DNA of 64,000 nucleotides from Streptomyces ambofaciens ATCC 23877 (GTDB lineage: Bacteria > Actinomycetota > Actinomycetes > Streptomycetales > Streptomycetaceae), in contig NZ_CP012382.1 in assembly GCF_001267885.1 (NCBI RefSeq), positions 4,327,001 through 4,391,000 on the forward strand. The letters are read 5' to 3'. Positions 43,616 to 52,476 of this stretch are shown here, in pieces. Positions within the stretch are counted from its first letter, which is position 1. Every line of letters starts with the position of its first letter. The notes beneath the pieces are model-generated. The model did no database searches. It was not told the origin of the DNA and saw only the letters and a program-made list of their open reading frames with translations. The translations under genes were made by a program, and so were the position numbers.

Positions 43616-46021
43616 ATGGCGGAGCTTTCCACCTCTCATCAGTTGGGCGACACCTCGACCCTCGCCGCCGCCGTACTGACCGACGGAAACCGCGTCCTGA
43701 TCGCGGTGATCGCGGTCGTCGCGCTGGCGGCGCTGGTCCTCGCGGCCGTCCTGGTACGCCAGGTGCTCGCCGCGGACGAGGGCACCGACAGCATGAAGGA
43801 GATCGCGGCGGCGGTTCAGGAAGGCGCGAACGCCTACCTGGCCCGGCAGCTGCGCACGCTCGGCGTATTCGCCGTCGTCGTGTTCTTTCTGCTCATGCTG
43901 CTGCCCGCGGACGACTGGAACCAACGTGCCGGGCGGTCGATCTTCTTCTTGATCGGCGCGGCGTTCTCCGCGACCACCGGCTATATCGGCATGTGGCTCG
44001 CCGTGCGCAGCAATGTGCGTGTCGCCGCGGCGGCACGGGAAGCGACACCCGCCCCGGGTGAACCGGAAAAGGATCTCACTCTCGTCTCGCACAAGGCGAC
44101 GAAGATCGCGTTTCGCACGGGCGGCGTGGTCGGCATGTTCACGGTGGGGCTCGGCCTGCTGGGCGCCTGCTGCGTGGTGCTGGTGTACGCGGCCGACGCG
44201 CCGAAGGTCCTGGAAGGGTTCGGTCTCGGCGCCGCGCTGATCGCGATGTTCATGCGGGTCGGCGGCGGCATCTTCACCAAGGCCGCCGACGTCGGCGCCG
44301 ACCTGGTCGGCAAGGTCGAGCAGGGCATTCCCGAGGACGATCCGCGCAACGCCGCGACCATCGCCGACAACGTGGGCGACAACGTCGGCGACTGCGCGGG
44401 CATGGCGGCCGACCTCTTCGAGTCGTACGCCGTGACCCTGGTGGCCGCGCTGATCCTCGGCAAGGTGGCCTTCGGCGACTCGGGGCTGGCCTTCCCGCTG
44501 CTGGTGCCGGCGATCGGCGTGCTCACCGCCATGATCGGCATCTTCGCGGTGGCGCCCCGGCGGTCCGACCGCAGCGGCATGAGCGCGATCAACCGGGGGT
44601 TCTTCATCTCCGCGGTGATCTCGCTGGTGCTGGTGGCGGTGGCCGTCTTCGTCTACCTGCCCGGGAAGTACTCGGAGCTGGACGGCGTCACGGACGCGGC
44701 GATCGCGAGCCGCGACGGCGACCCGCGGATCCTCGCGCTCGTCGCGGTGGCGATCGGCATCGTGCTCGCCGCCCTGATCCAGCAACTGACCGGCTACTTC
44801 ACCGAGACCACCCGACGACCCGTCAAGGACATCGGCAAGACCTCGCTCACGGGGCCCGCCACCGTCGTCCTCGCCGGTATCTCGCTCGGCCTCGAGTCCG
44901 CCGTCTACACCGCCCTGCTGATCGGTCTCGGCGTGTACGGGGCGTTCCTGCTCGGCGGCACCTCGATCATGCTGGCGCTGTTCGCGGTGGCGCTGGCCGG
45001 CACCGGCCTGCTCACCACGGTCGGTGTGATCGTCGCCATGGACACCTTCGGACCGGTCTCCGACAACGCGCAGGGCATCGCCGAGATGTCCGGTGACGTC
45101 GAGGGCGCCGGCGCCCAGGTGCTCACCGACCTGGACGCGGTCGGCAACACCACCAAGGCCATCACCAAGGGCATCGCCATCGCCACCGCCGTCCTCGCGG
45201 CGGCGGCCCTGTTCGGGTCGTACCGGGACGCCATCACCACCGGCGCCGCGGACGTGGGCGAGAAACTCAGCGGCGAGGGCGCGCCGATGAGCCTGATGAT
45301 GGACATCTCGCAGCCCAACAACCTCGTCGGGCTCATCGCGGGCGCCGCTGTCGTCTTCCTCTTCTCGGGACTGGCGATCAACGCCGTCTCGCGGTCGGCG
45401 GGCGCGGTCGTCTTCGAGGTGCGGCGGCAGTTCCGGGAGCGGCCCGGAATCATGGACTACAGCGAGAAACCCGAGTACGGCAAGGTCGTCGACATTTGCA
45501 CCAGGGACGCCCTGCGGGAACTCGCCACGCCCGGGCTGCTCGCCGTGCTGGCGCCCATCTTCATCGGGTTCACGCTCGGCGTGGGCGCGCTCGGCGCGTT
45601 CCTGGCGGGCGCGATCGGCGCGGGCACGCTGATGGCGGTGTTCCTGGCCAACTCCGGTGGTGCCTGGGACAACGCCAAGAAGCTCGTCGAGGACGGCCAC
45701 CACGGCGGCAAGGGCAGCGAGGCCCACGCCGCCACCGTCATCGGCGACACGGTCGGCGACCCCTTCAAGGACACCGCGGGCCCCGCCATCAACCCTCTGC
45801 TCAAGGTCATGAACCTGGTGGCACTGCTCATCGCGCCGGCGGTCATCAAGTTCTCCTACGGCGCCGACGAGAACATGGTCGTGCGGGTACTGATCGCGGT
45901 CGTCGCCTTCGCCGTCATCGCGGCGGCGGTCTACGTCTCCAAGCGGCGCGGCATCGCCATGGGCGACGAGGACGATCCCGACCCGAAGCCCAAGTCGGCC
46001 GATCCGGCGGTGGTTTCGTAG
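43616..46021 (+). CDS. hppA: membrane-bound H+-translocating pyrophosphatase, K+-independent
   Basis: An 801-residue membrane pyrophosphatase with ~16 hydrophobic segments. The PPi site is seen in FTKAADVGADLVGKVEQG near 221, DDPRNAATIADNVGDNVGDC near 240, and ANSGGAWDNAKKLVEDG near 677 (visible in the gene as the conserved loop motifs). The segment DAVGNTTKAITKG near 507 has Lys where K+-dependent enzymes have Ala, the published signature of K+-independent H+ pumps. An AAGGAGGA site precedes the ATG. It couples PPi hydrolysis to proton export. Confidence 0.95.
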   Translation: MAELSTSHQLGDTSTLAAAVLTDGNRVLIAVIAVVALAALVLAAVLVRQVLAADEGTDSMKEIAAAVQEGANAYLARQLRTLGVFAVVVFFLLMLLPADDWNQRAGRSIFFLIGAAFSATTGYIGMWLAVRSNVRVAAAAREATPAPGEPEKDLTLVSHKATKIAFRTGGVVGMFTVGLGLLGACCVVLVYAADAPKVLEGFGLGAALIAMFMRVGGGIFTKAADVGADLVGKVEQGIPEDDPRNAATIADNVGDNVGDCAGMAADLFESYAVTLVAALILGKVAFGDSGLAFPLLVPAIGVLTAMIGIFAVAPRRSDRSGMSAINRGFFISAVISLVLVAVAVFVYLPGKYSELDGVTDAAIASRDGDPRILALVAVAIGIVLAALIQQLTGYFTETTRRPVKDIGKTSLTGPATVVLAGISLGLESAVYTALLIGLGVYGAFLLGGTSIMLALFAVALAGTGLLTTVGVIVAMDTFGPVSDNAQGIAEMSGDVEGAGAQVLTDLDAVGNTTKAITKGIAIATAVLAAAALFGSYRDAITTGAADVGEKLSGEGAPMSLMMDISQPNNLVGLIAGAAVVFLFSGLAINAVSRSAGAVVFEVRRQFRERPGIMDYSEKPEYGKVVDICTRDALRELATPGLLAVLAPIFIGFTLGVGALGAFLAGAIGAGTLMAVFLANSGGAWDNAKKLVEDGHHGGKGSEAHAATVIGDTVGDPFKDTAGPAINPLLKVMNLVALLIAPAVIKFSYGADENMVVRVLIAVVAFAVIAAAVYVSKRRGIAMGDEDDPDPKPKSADPAVVS

Positions 46022-46060
46022 TCCTCGGCGCGAAGCCTCGTACGGGGCGCAGGTCAAGGC

Positions 46061-46098
46061 ACGGGCGGACGGCGCGGGGTGACGCGTCGTCCGCCCGT
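46061..46098 (+). terminator. hairpin after hppA
   Basis: 11-nt arms (46061-46071 and 46088-46098) around a 16-nt loop that could pair further. It lies 40 bp past the hppA stop. Confidence 0.6.
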
Positions 46099-46244
46099 GA
46101 CGTGTTCCGCACCTCTTTCACCGTGAGCCTTATCTCTCGTGGTGCAAATGGCTGCAATACCGTCATAACGGATGTTCGTCCTGCGGATGTCCCCCATCCG
46201 GCGTGTATGTTCCGGGGCCGAGAGCCATGGAAGGGACCAATCCG

Positions 46245-46817
46245 GTGAACAAGAAGCTCGCGGCCGCACTGTCCGGCGGTGCGGTACTGGTACTGGCGTT
46301 GACGGGATGCAGCAGCGGCGACGACGACGACAAGCTGGACGCCTGGGCGAAGGACGTCTGCGACGCGGTGCAGCCGCAGGCCAAGAAGATCGAGTCGGCC
46401 AACGCGGCGATCCAGAAGGAGACCTCGGACAACAGCACGCCGGCGGAGGTCCAGAAGACCGACGCCAAGGCGTTCCAGGACATGTCCGACGCCTACAAGG
46501 CGATGGGCGGCGCTGTCCAGAAGGCCGGGGCGCCGGACGTCGAGGACGGCGAGAAGAAGCAGAAGGACGCCGTCACCGAGCTCAACGGCCTCTCCGCGTC
46601 GTACGCCTCCCTGCGCAAGCAGGTGGAGGAACTCGACACCAAGGACCAGGCGAACTTCGCCGACGGCCTCAAGGACATCGCCACCGAGCTGAACAAGCTC
46701 AGCAAGAGCGGCAGCAACGCGCTGAAGACCCTGGAGGAGGGTGAGGTCGGCCAGGCGATGGCCAAGCAGGAGAGCTGCAAGTCGGCCTCGGTGACGCCGT
46801 CGGCCGCCGCCGGCTGA
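46245..46817 (+). CDS. small helical lipoprotein
   Basis: A 190-residue lipoprotein: NKKLAAALSGGAVLVLALTG then Cys, with lipobox LTGC, an acidic SSGDDDD linker and a long helical domain rich in K, E, A and D (KKIESANAAIQKETSDN, GSNALKTLEEGEVGQAMAKQ). Cys near residue 43 (DVCDAV) and near 179 (ESCKSA) could form a disulfide. The family is not recognised; similar small lipoproteins sit here in other Streptomyces. GTG at 46245 with GGAAGGG upstream is preferred to the ATG at 46227. Confidence 0.75.
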   Translation: MNKKLAAALSGGAVLVLALTGCSSGDDDDKLDAWAKDVCDAVQPQAKKIESANAAIQKETSDNSTPAEVQKTDAKAFQDMSDAYKAMGGAVQKAGAPDVEDGEKKQKDAVTELNGLSASYASLRKQVEELDTKDQANFADGLKDIATELNKLSKSGSNALKTLEEGEVGQAMAKQESCKSASVTPSAAAG

Positions 46818-46866
46818 CCTCTGCCGCACGGGCGCGGGGCGGGGGCCGCAGGGCCACAATGGGGGT

Positions 46867-48384
46867 GTGAGTAACGCCAGCCTGTCCCCCCTGCCCTCCG
46901 CCGACCGCCCCGACGTCACCGCCCGGCTGCGGGACGCCCTGCTCGGCGCCTCCTTCACCGCCGACGGACTGCTGGAGCTGCTCGGTGCTCCCGCCTACGC
47001 GGCGCTGTCACGCAGCGAGACCGTGCCCGCGCTCCGGGCCACCCGCGGCGACACGCCGCTGGAACACCTCGTACGGCTGTTCCTGCTCCAGCAACCCGTG
47101 CCCCACGCGCGCGCGGCCAACGTGCTGCCCGTGGACGCCTGCCTGGAGACCGGATGGCTCGTCCGCGCGGGCGACGACGAGGTGGCGGCCACCGTGGACG
47201 TACGGCCGTACGGAGGGCCCGGCGGCGAGGACTGGTTCATCGTGTCCGACCTCGGCTGCGCGGTCGGCGGCGCCGGCGGCATCGGCAACCACGCGGAGGG
47301 CGTCGTCCTCGGCGTCGGCGGAGCGTCGATGACGCTGGCCGGCCTGACCGTCCGTACGCCCGTCTCCGCCGCCCTGGACCTCGGCACCGGTTCCGGCATC
47401 CAGGCACTGCACGCCTCCCGGCACGCCACGCGCGTGACGGCGACCGACGTCAACCCGCGCGCGCTGCACATCACCGCGCTCACGCTCGCCCTGTCCGGCG
47501 CCCCGGCCGCCGAGCTGCGGGAGGGCTCGCTCTACGAGCCGGTCGACGAGGACGACACGTACGACCTGATCGTCTCCAACCCGCCCTTCGTGATCTCGCC
47601 GGGCGCCCGCCTCACCTACCGCGACGGCGGGATGGGCGGGGACGATCTGTGCCGGTCGCTCGTTCAGCAGACGGGGGAGCGGCTGAACGAGGGCGGGTTC
47701 GCGCACTTCCTCGCCAACTGGCAGCACGTGGAAGGGGAGGACTGGACGGACCGGCTGCGCTCCTGGGTGCCGCGCGGCTGCGACGCGTGGATCGTGCAGC
47801 GCGAGGTGCAGGACGTCACGCAGTACGCCGAGCTGTGGCTCAGGGACGCGGGTGACCACCGCGCCGACGCGGCCGAGTACCAGGCCCGCTACGACGCGTG
47901 GCTGGACGAGTTCGAGGCGCGCAAGGTCAAGGCGGTCGGCTTCGGGTGGATCTCGCTGCGCCGGACCGGGTCCGCGGAGCCCTCGATCACCACCGAGGAA
48001 TGGCCGCACCCGATCGAGCAGCCGCTCGGCGAGACGGTGCGCGCGCACTTCGACCGCGTCGACTACCTGCGCGCCCACGACGACGCCGCCCTGCTGGAGG
48101 CGCACTTCACGCTGGCGGGCGAGGTGGTGCAGGAGCAGGTCGGGCTGCCCGGAGCCGAGGACCCGGAGCACGTCGTGCTGCGCCAGAACCGCGGCATGCG
48201 CCGCGCCACCCGGGTCGATACCGTCGGCGCCGGGTTCGCGGGCGTCTGCGACGGCTCCATGAGTGCCGGGCGCATCCTCGACGCCATCGCCCAGCTGGTC
48301 GGCGAGGACCCGGTGGCGCTGCGCGACCGCACACCCGCCCAGATCCGGCTCCTGGTGGAGCAGGGCTTCCTCGAACCGGCGTAG
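46867..48384 (+). CDS. SAM-dependent methyltransferase (HemK/PrmC-like motif)
   Basis: A 505-residue protein. DLGTGSGIQALHASR near 172 binds SAM and SNPPFVISPG near 238 is the NPPY-type motif of N-methyltransferases acting on amide or ring nitrogen. Residues 1-160 and the C-terminal ~150 are additional domains, matching actinobacterial methyltransferases of DUF7059/DUF7782 type. Target unknown; rRNA, tRNA or protein Gln are possibilities. GTG at 46867 is six nt after CACAAT, a possible -10, and shows no ribosome site. A repeat array follows. Confidence 0.83.
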   Translation: MSNASLSPLPSADRPDVTARLRDALLGASFTADGLLELLGAPAYAALSRSETVPALRATRGDTPLEHLVRLFLLQQPVPHARAANVLPVDACLETGWLVRAGDDEVAATVDVRPYGGPGGEDWFIVSDLGCAVGGAGGIGNHAEGVVLGVGGASMTLAGLTVRTPVSAALDLGTGSGIQALHASRHATRVTATDVNPRALHITALTLALSGAPAAELREGSLYEPVDEDDTYDLIVSNPPFVISPGARLTYRDGGMGGDDLCRSLVQQTGERLNEGGFAHFLANWQHVEGEDWTDRLRSWVPRGCDAWIVQREVQDVTQYAELWLRDAGDHRADAAEYQARYDAWLDEFEARKVKAVGFGWISLRRTGSAEPSITTEEWPHPIEQPLGETVRAHFDRVDYLRAHDDAALLEAHFTLAGEVVQEQVGLPGAEDPEHVVLRQNRGMRRATRVDTVGAGFAGVCDGSMSAGRILDAIAQLVGEDPVALRDRTPAQIRLLVEQGFLEPA

Positions 48385-48433
48385 GCGGTGTGCGCCGGAC
48401 GGCCCTGGAAACCGGCGCGACCGGGGGTCGGCG

Positions 48434-48756
48434 GTCGCCGGGGCCGGCCCGGGGAGGGTCCCGCGGTCGCCGGAGCCGCCGTAGGGCAGGCCCCGCGGTC
48501 GCCGGAGCCGGCGGACGGAAGGCCCGCGGTCGCCGGGCCGGGACCGGCGGATGGCGGATGGCGGATCACGCTGTGCCGGACCCTGCATCGGCCGGTTCCC
48601 GCGGTCGCCGGGCCCGGCGAGGGCCGGTCCCGCGGCCGGGCCCTGCATCGGCCGGTTCCCGCGGTGCCGGACCCTGCATCGGCCGGTTCCCGCGGTGCCG
48701 GAACCGGCATCGGGCGGATCTCGCGGTGCCGGAACCGGCTTCGGGCGGGCAGCGAC
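48434..48756. repeat. 31-32 bp tandem repeat array
   Basis: About ten units. From 48573 the spacing is exactly 31 bp in most units (starts at 48573, 48604, 48664, 48695, 48726; the unit at 48635 is 29 bp). Upstream diverged units start at 48434, 48466, 48498 and 48529. A typical unit begins GTGCCGGACCCTGCATCGG and ends GGTTCCCGCG. The whole 527-bp gap 48385-48911 holds this and no gene I can support; 31 bp breaks any reading frame. Confidence 0.85.
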
Positions 48757-48911
48757 GGTCCCTGGGGCCTACAGGAGAAACGAGCCACGGGCGGTCGCAC
48801 CGCCGGTCCGTCGGCTCCTCGTTCACCTCGGGTTCGCCTGCCCGCCGCCCGCGCGTGACAGCCTCCCCGGGGCTGGACACGCGCGGGCTGGAGAAAAGGG
48901 GCACGGGGACC

Positions 48912-49109
48912 ATGGAGAGCGGGCCGGCGATCTTCGCGGGAATGGTGTTCGCCCTGTTCGGAGCGGGTCTGCTGACCTGGACGGCGACCCGGGTACGGCA
49001 CGGCCGGCCCGTCGCGCAAGGTGTGAGCCCCGTCGCATCGGCGACGCTCGCGAGTGTCGCCGGAGTCATCGCGCTGGCCCTCGGGGCATGGTGCCTGACA
49101 CGCGTCTGA
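48912..49109 (+). CDS. small membrane protein
   Basis: A 65-residue protein with two hydrophobic segments (AIFAGMVFALFGAGLLTWTA and ASVAGVIALALGAWCL) separated by RVRHGRPVAQGVSPVA. Function unknown. It lies between the repeat array and topA, and the conserved position in Streptomyces supports it as a real gene. ATG at 48912 after GGGGACC, a weak ribosome site. Confidence 0.65.
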   Translation: MESGPAIFAGMVFALFGAGLLTWTATRVRHGRPVAQGVSPVASATLASVAGVIALALGAWCLTRV

Positions 49110-49379
49110 CAGGCCGGTTCCGGACCTCGGCCGCACCCCCGCCCAGGTAATCGGCGGGTCGCGCTCCGGATACACGCGCCAGGGCCGGTACGCACTCCGG
49201 GCGGCAGGAACAGGGTTCGTCGGGTTACCGTTCGAGTGGCCGTTGCGGGCTTTTCCCGTTTGACACGGGGGCGGGAGGTACCGTCACACTCCGCAGCGTC
49301 ACGACCGAAACGCAGCCCGACCCGACCCCGGGAGCACTGCCTGGGGAGGCCCCAGCGTCGACCGGAGAGAAGAGCGAAG

Positions 49380-52235
49380 TTGTCCCCGACCAGCGAGACC
49401 GCGAACGGCGGCCGCCGACTCGTCATCGTCGAGTCGCCTGCCAAGGCGAAGACGATCAAGGGCTATCTCGGCCCTGGTTACGTCGTCGAGGCGAGCGTCG
49501 GGCACATCCGCGACCTTCCCAGCGGTGCCGCGGAGGTGCCGGAGAAGTACACCGGCGAGGTCCGTCGCCTCGGTGTGGACGTAGAACACGACTTCCAGCC
49601 CGTCTATGTGGTCAACGCCGACAAGAAGGCGCAGGTCAAGAAGCTCAAGGACCTGCTGAAGGACTCCGACGAGCTCTTCCTCGCCACCGATGAGGACCGC
49701 GAGGGCGAGGCCATCGCGTGGCACCTCCAGGAAGTCCTCAAGCCGAAGATCCCGGTCAAGCGCATGGTGTTCCACGAGATCACCAAGGACGCGATCCGGG
49801 CCGCCGTCGCCAACCCGCGCGAGCTCAACCAGAAGCTCGTGGACGCCCAGGAGACCCGCCGCATCCTCGACCGCCTCTACGGCTACGAGGTCTCGCCGGT
49901 CCTGTGGAAGAAGGTCATGCCGAAGCTGTCGGCGGGCCGCGTCCAGTCCGTCGCCACGCGTCTGGTCGTCGAGCGGGAGCGCGAGCGCATCGCCTTCCGT
50001 TCCGCCGAGTACTGGGACCTCACCGGCACCTTCGCGACCGGCCGCGCGGGGGACGCCTCCGACCCGTCGTCGCTGGTCGCCCGCCTGCAGACCGTCGACG
50101 GCAGGCGCGTCGCCCAGGGCCGCGACTTCGACTCCCTGGGGCAGATCAAGAGCGCGAACACCCTCCACCTCGACGAGGCGAACGCCCGCGCGCTCGCCGC
50201 CGCCCTGGAGAACACGCGCTTCGCCGTCCGCTCGGTCGAGTCCAAGCCGTACCGCCGCTCGCCGTACGCGCCGTTCCGTACGACGACGCTCCAGCAGGAG
50301 GCGAGCCGCAAGCTCGGCTTCGGCGCCAAGCCGACCATGCAGATCGCCCAGAAGCTGTATGAGAACGGCTACATCACCTACATGCGTACGGACTCGACGA
50401 CGCTGAGCGACACGGCGATCACCGCCGCCCGCGCCCAGGTCACGCAGCTGTACGGCGCCGACTACCTGCCCGCGCAGCCGCGGACGTACGCCGGCAAGGT
50501 CAAGAACGCCCAGGAGGCGCACGAGGCGATCCGCCCCTCGGGTGACCGTTTCCGCACGCCCGCCGAGACCGGTCTGACCGGCGACCAGTTCAAGCTCTAC
50601 GAGCTGATCTGGAAGCGGACCGTCGCCTCCCAGATGAAGGACGCGACCGGCAACAGCGTCACCGTGAAGATCGGCGGCGCCGCCTCCGACGGCCGGGACG
50701 TCGAGTTCAGCGCGTCCGGCAAGACGATCACCTTCCACGGCTTCCTCAAGGCGTACGTCGAGGGCGCCGACGACCCGAACGCCGAGCTCGACGACCGCGA
50801 GCGCCGGCTGCCGCAGGTCTCCCAGGGCGACGCGCTGACGGCCGAGGAGATCACGGTCGACGGCCACGCCACGAAGCCCCCGGCCCGCTACACCGAGGCG
50901 TCGCTGGTCAAGGAGCTGGAAGAGCGCGAGATCGGCCGCCCGTCGACCTACGCGTCGATCATCGGCACGATCCTGGACCGCGGCTACGTCTTCAAGAAGG
51001 GCACGGCCCTCGTCCCGTCCTTCCTCTCCTTCGCCGTGGTGAACCTCCTGGAGAAGCACTTCGGGCGGCTCGTCGACTACGACTTCACCGCCAAGATGGA
51101 GGACGACCTCGACGCCATCGCCCGCGGCGAGGCCCAGTCGGTGCCCTGGCTGCGCCGCTTCTACTTCGGCGAGGGCGCCGGCAGCGGCGGCGCGGCCGAC
51201 GCCGGCAACGGCGACGGGGACCACCTCGGCGGCCTCAAGGAACTGGTGACCGACCTCGGCGCGATCGACGCGCGCGAGGTGTCCTCCTTCCCCGTCGGCA
51301 ACGACATCGTGCTGCGCGTGGGGCGCTACGGCCCGTACATCGAGCGCGGTGAGAAGGACTCCGAGAACCACCAGCGCGCCGACGTCCCCGAGGACCTCGC
51401 GCCGGATGAGCTCTCCGTCGAGCTGGCGGAGGAACTGCTCGCCAAGCCGAGCGGCGACTTCGAACTGGGCACCGACCCGGCCACCGGCCACACCATCGTC
51501 GCCAAGGACGGCCGCTACGGCCCCTACGTCACCGAGGTGCTCCCCGAGGGCACCCCGAAGACCGGCAAGAACGCCGTGAAGCCGCGTACGGCCTCGCTGT
51601 TCAAGTCGATGGCGCTGGACACGGTCACCCTGGACGACGCCCTGAAGCTCATGTCGCTGCCGCGCGTCGTCGGTACCGACGCCGAGGGCGTGGAGATCAC
51701 CGCGCAGAACGGCCGCTACGGCCCGTACCTGAAGAAGGGCACGGACTCGCGGTCCCTGACGTCCGAGGACCAGCTCTTCACCATCACGCTGGACGAGGCG
51801 CTGGCGATCTACGCCCAGCCGAAGCAGCGTGGCCGGGCCGCGGCCAAGCCGCCGCTGAAGGAGCTGGGCACCGACCCGGTCAGCGAGAAGCCGGTCGTGG
51901 TCAAGGACGGCCGCTTCGGCCCGTACGTCACCGACGGCGAGACCAACGCGACCCTGCGCTCCGGCGACAGCGTCGAGGAGATCACGCCGGAGCGCGGCTA
52001 CGAGCTGCTCGCCGAGAAGCGCGCCAAGGGGCCCGCCAAGAAGACGGCGAAGAAGGCCACCAAGAAGGCGCCCGCCAAGAAGGCGGCGCCCGCCAAGAAG
52101 GCGGCGGCCACCAAGAAGACGGCGGCGGCCAAGACGACGGCCGCGAAGAAGACGACGGCCAAGACCGCGGCGAAGAAGACGACCGCCAAGACGGCCGCCA
52201 GGAAGGCCACCACGTCGAATGCGGTGGAGGACTGA
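49380..52235 (+). CDS. topA: DNA topoisomerase I with lysine-rich C-terminal tail
   Basis: A 951-residue type IA topoisomerase. TTG at 49380 follows GGAGAGA and gives the family start LSPTSETANGGRRLVIVESP. Toprim acid residues lie in ATDEDREGEAIAWHL near 104; the active-site Tyr in GYITYMRTDSTTLSD near 332. The C-terminal third has repeated GRYGPY segments (topoisomerase zinc-ribbon-like repeats without the Cys), ending in a ~60-residue K/A/T/P tail ([19 protein letters not shown]), known in S. coelicolor to raise processivity. Relaxes negative supercoils. Confidence 0.96.
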   Translation: MSPTSETANGGRRLVIVESPAKAKTIKGYLGPGYVVEASVGHIRDLPSGAAEVPEKYTGEVRRLGVDVEHDFQPVYVVNADKKAQVKKLKDLLKDSDELFLATDEDREGEAIAWHLQEVLKPKIPVKRMVFHEITKDAIRAAVANPRELNQKLVDAQETRRILDRLYGYEVSPVLWKKVMPKLSAGRVQSVATRLVVERERERIAFRSAEYWDLTGTFATGRAGDASDPSSLVARLQTVDGRRVAQGRDFDSLGQIKSANTLHLDEANARALAAALENTRFAVRSVESKPYRRSPYAPFRTTTLQQEASRKLGFGAKPTMQIAQKLYENGYITYMRTDSTTLSDTAITAARAQVTQLYGADYLPAQPRTYAGKVKNAQEAHEAIRPSGDRFRTPAETGLTGDQFKLYELIWKRTVASQMKDATGNSVTVKIGGAASDGRDVEFSASGKTITFHGFLKAYVEGADDPNAELDDRERRLPQVSQGDALTAEEITVDGHATKPPARYTEASLVKELEEREIGRPSTYASIIGTILDRGYVFKKGTALVPSFLSFAVVNLLEKHFGRLVDYDFTAKMEDDLDAIARGEAQSVPWLRRFYFGEGAGSGGAADAGNGDGDHLGGLKELVTDLGAIDAREVSSFPVGNDIVLRVGRYGPYIERGEKDSENHQRADVPEDLAPDELSVELAEELLAKPSGDFELGTDPATGHTIVAKDGRYGPYVTEVLPEGTPKTGKNAVKPRTASLFKSMALDTVTLDDALKLMSLPRVVGTDAEGVEITAQNGRYGPYLKKGTDSRSLTSEDQLFTITLDEALAIYAQPKQRGRAAAKPPLKELGTDPVSEKPVVVKDGRFGPYVTDGETNATLRSGDSVEEITPERGYELLAEKRAKGPAKKTAKKATKKAPAKKAAPAKKAAATKKTAAAKTTAAKKTTAKTAAKKTTAKTAARKATTSNAVED

Positions 52236-52249
52236 TCCCTCCCGGGGGG

Positions 52250-52282
52250 CCTTCCTGTGCCCTTCCTGTGCCCTTCCCGTGC
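52250..52282. repeat. 11-bp tandem repeat after topA
   Basis: CCTTCCTGTGC occurs at 52250-52260 and 52261-52271 and once diverged (CCTTCCCGTGC) at 52272-52282. It is 15 bp past the topA stop in a 241-bp gap that otherwise holds only imperfect CCGGTC/CCGAGC repeats and the tmk promoter. Confidence 0.7.
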
Positions 52283-52464
52283 TCTTCCGGAGTCGACACC
52301 GGGCCGGTCCGAGCCGGTCCGATCCGGCCTGAGCCGGTCTGAGCCCGGATCAGGAACCGCGAAGGGGCTCCCGCGCCCTTCGCAGATCGAACGCCCCGGC
52401 ATCATTTCGGTGTCGGGGCGTGCGTACGTTCGGCCGGGTACGCCGGAGTGTCGGCGGCGACCGA

Positions 52465-52470
52465 TAGGCT
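52465..52470 (+). promoter_or_regulatory. -10 box of the tmk fusion (leaderless)
   Basis: TAGGCT with a 6-nt spacer to the ATG at 52477; no ribosome site. Confidence 0.55.
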
Positions 52471-52476
52471 GAACGC

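Noticed and set aside
43466..46057. An 863-codon frame antisense to hppA
   Set aside because: Its translation is rich in D, H, G and R without domain structure; it mirrors the codon bias of hppA.
48434..48756. A CRISPR array
   Set aside because: Units abut each other, with no unique spacers of constant length and no cas genes nearby.
48388..48858. A plus-strand 156-codon frame over the 31-bp repeats
   Set aside because: The period of 31 bp makes the repeat cycle through frames, so the translation is not a repeat protein but chance.
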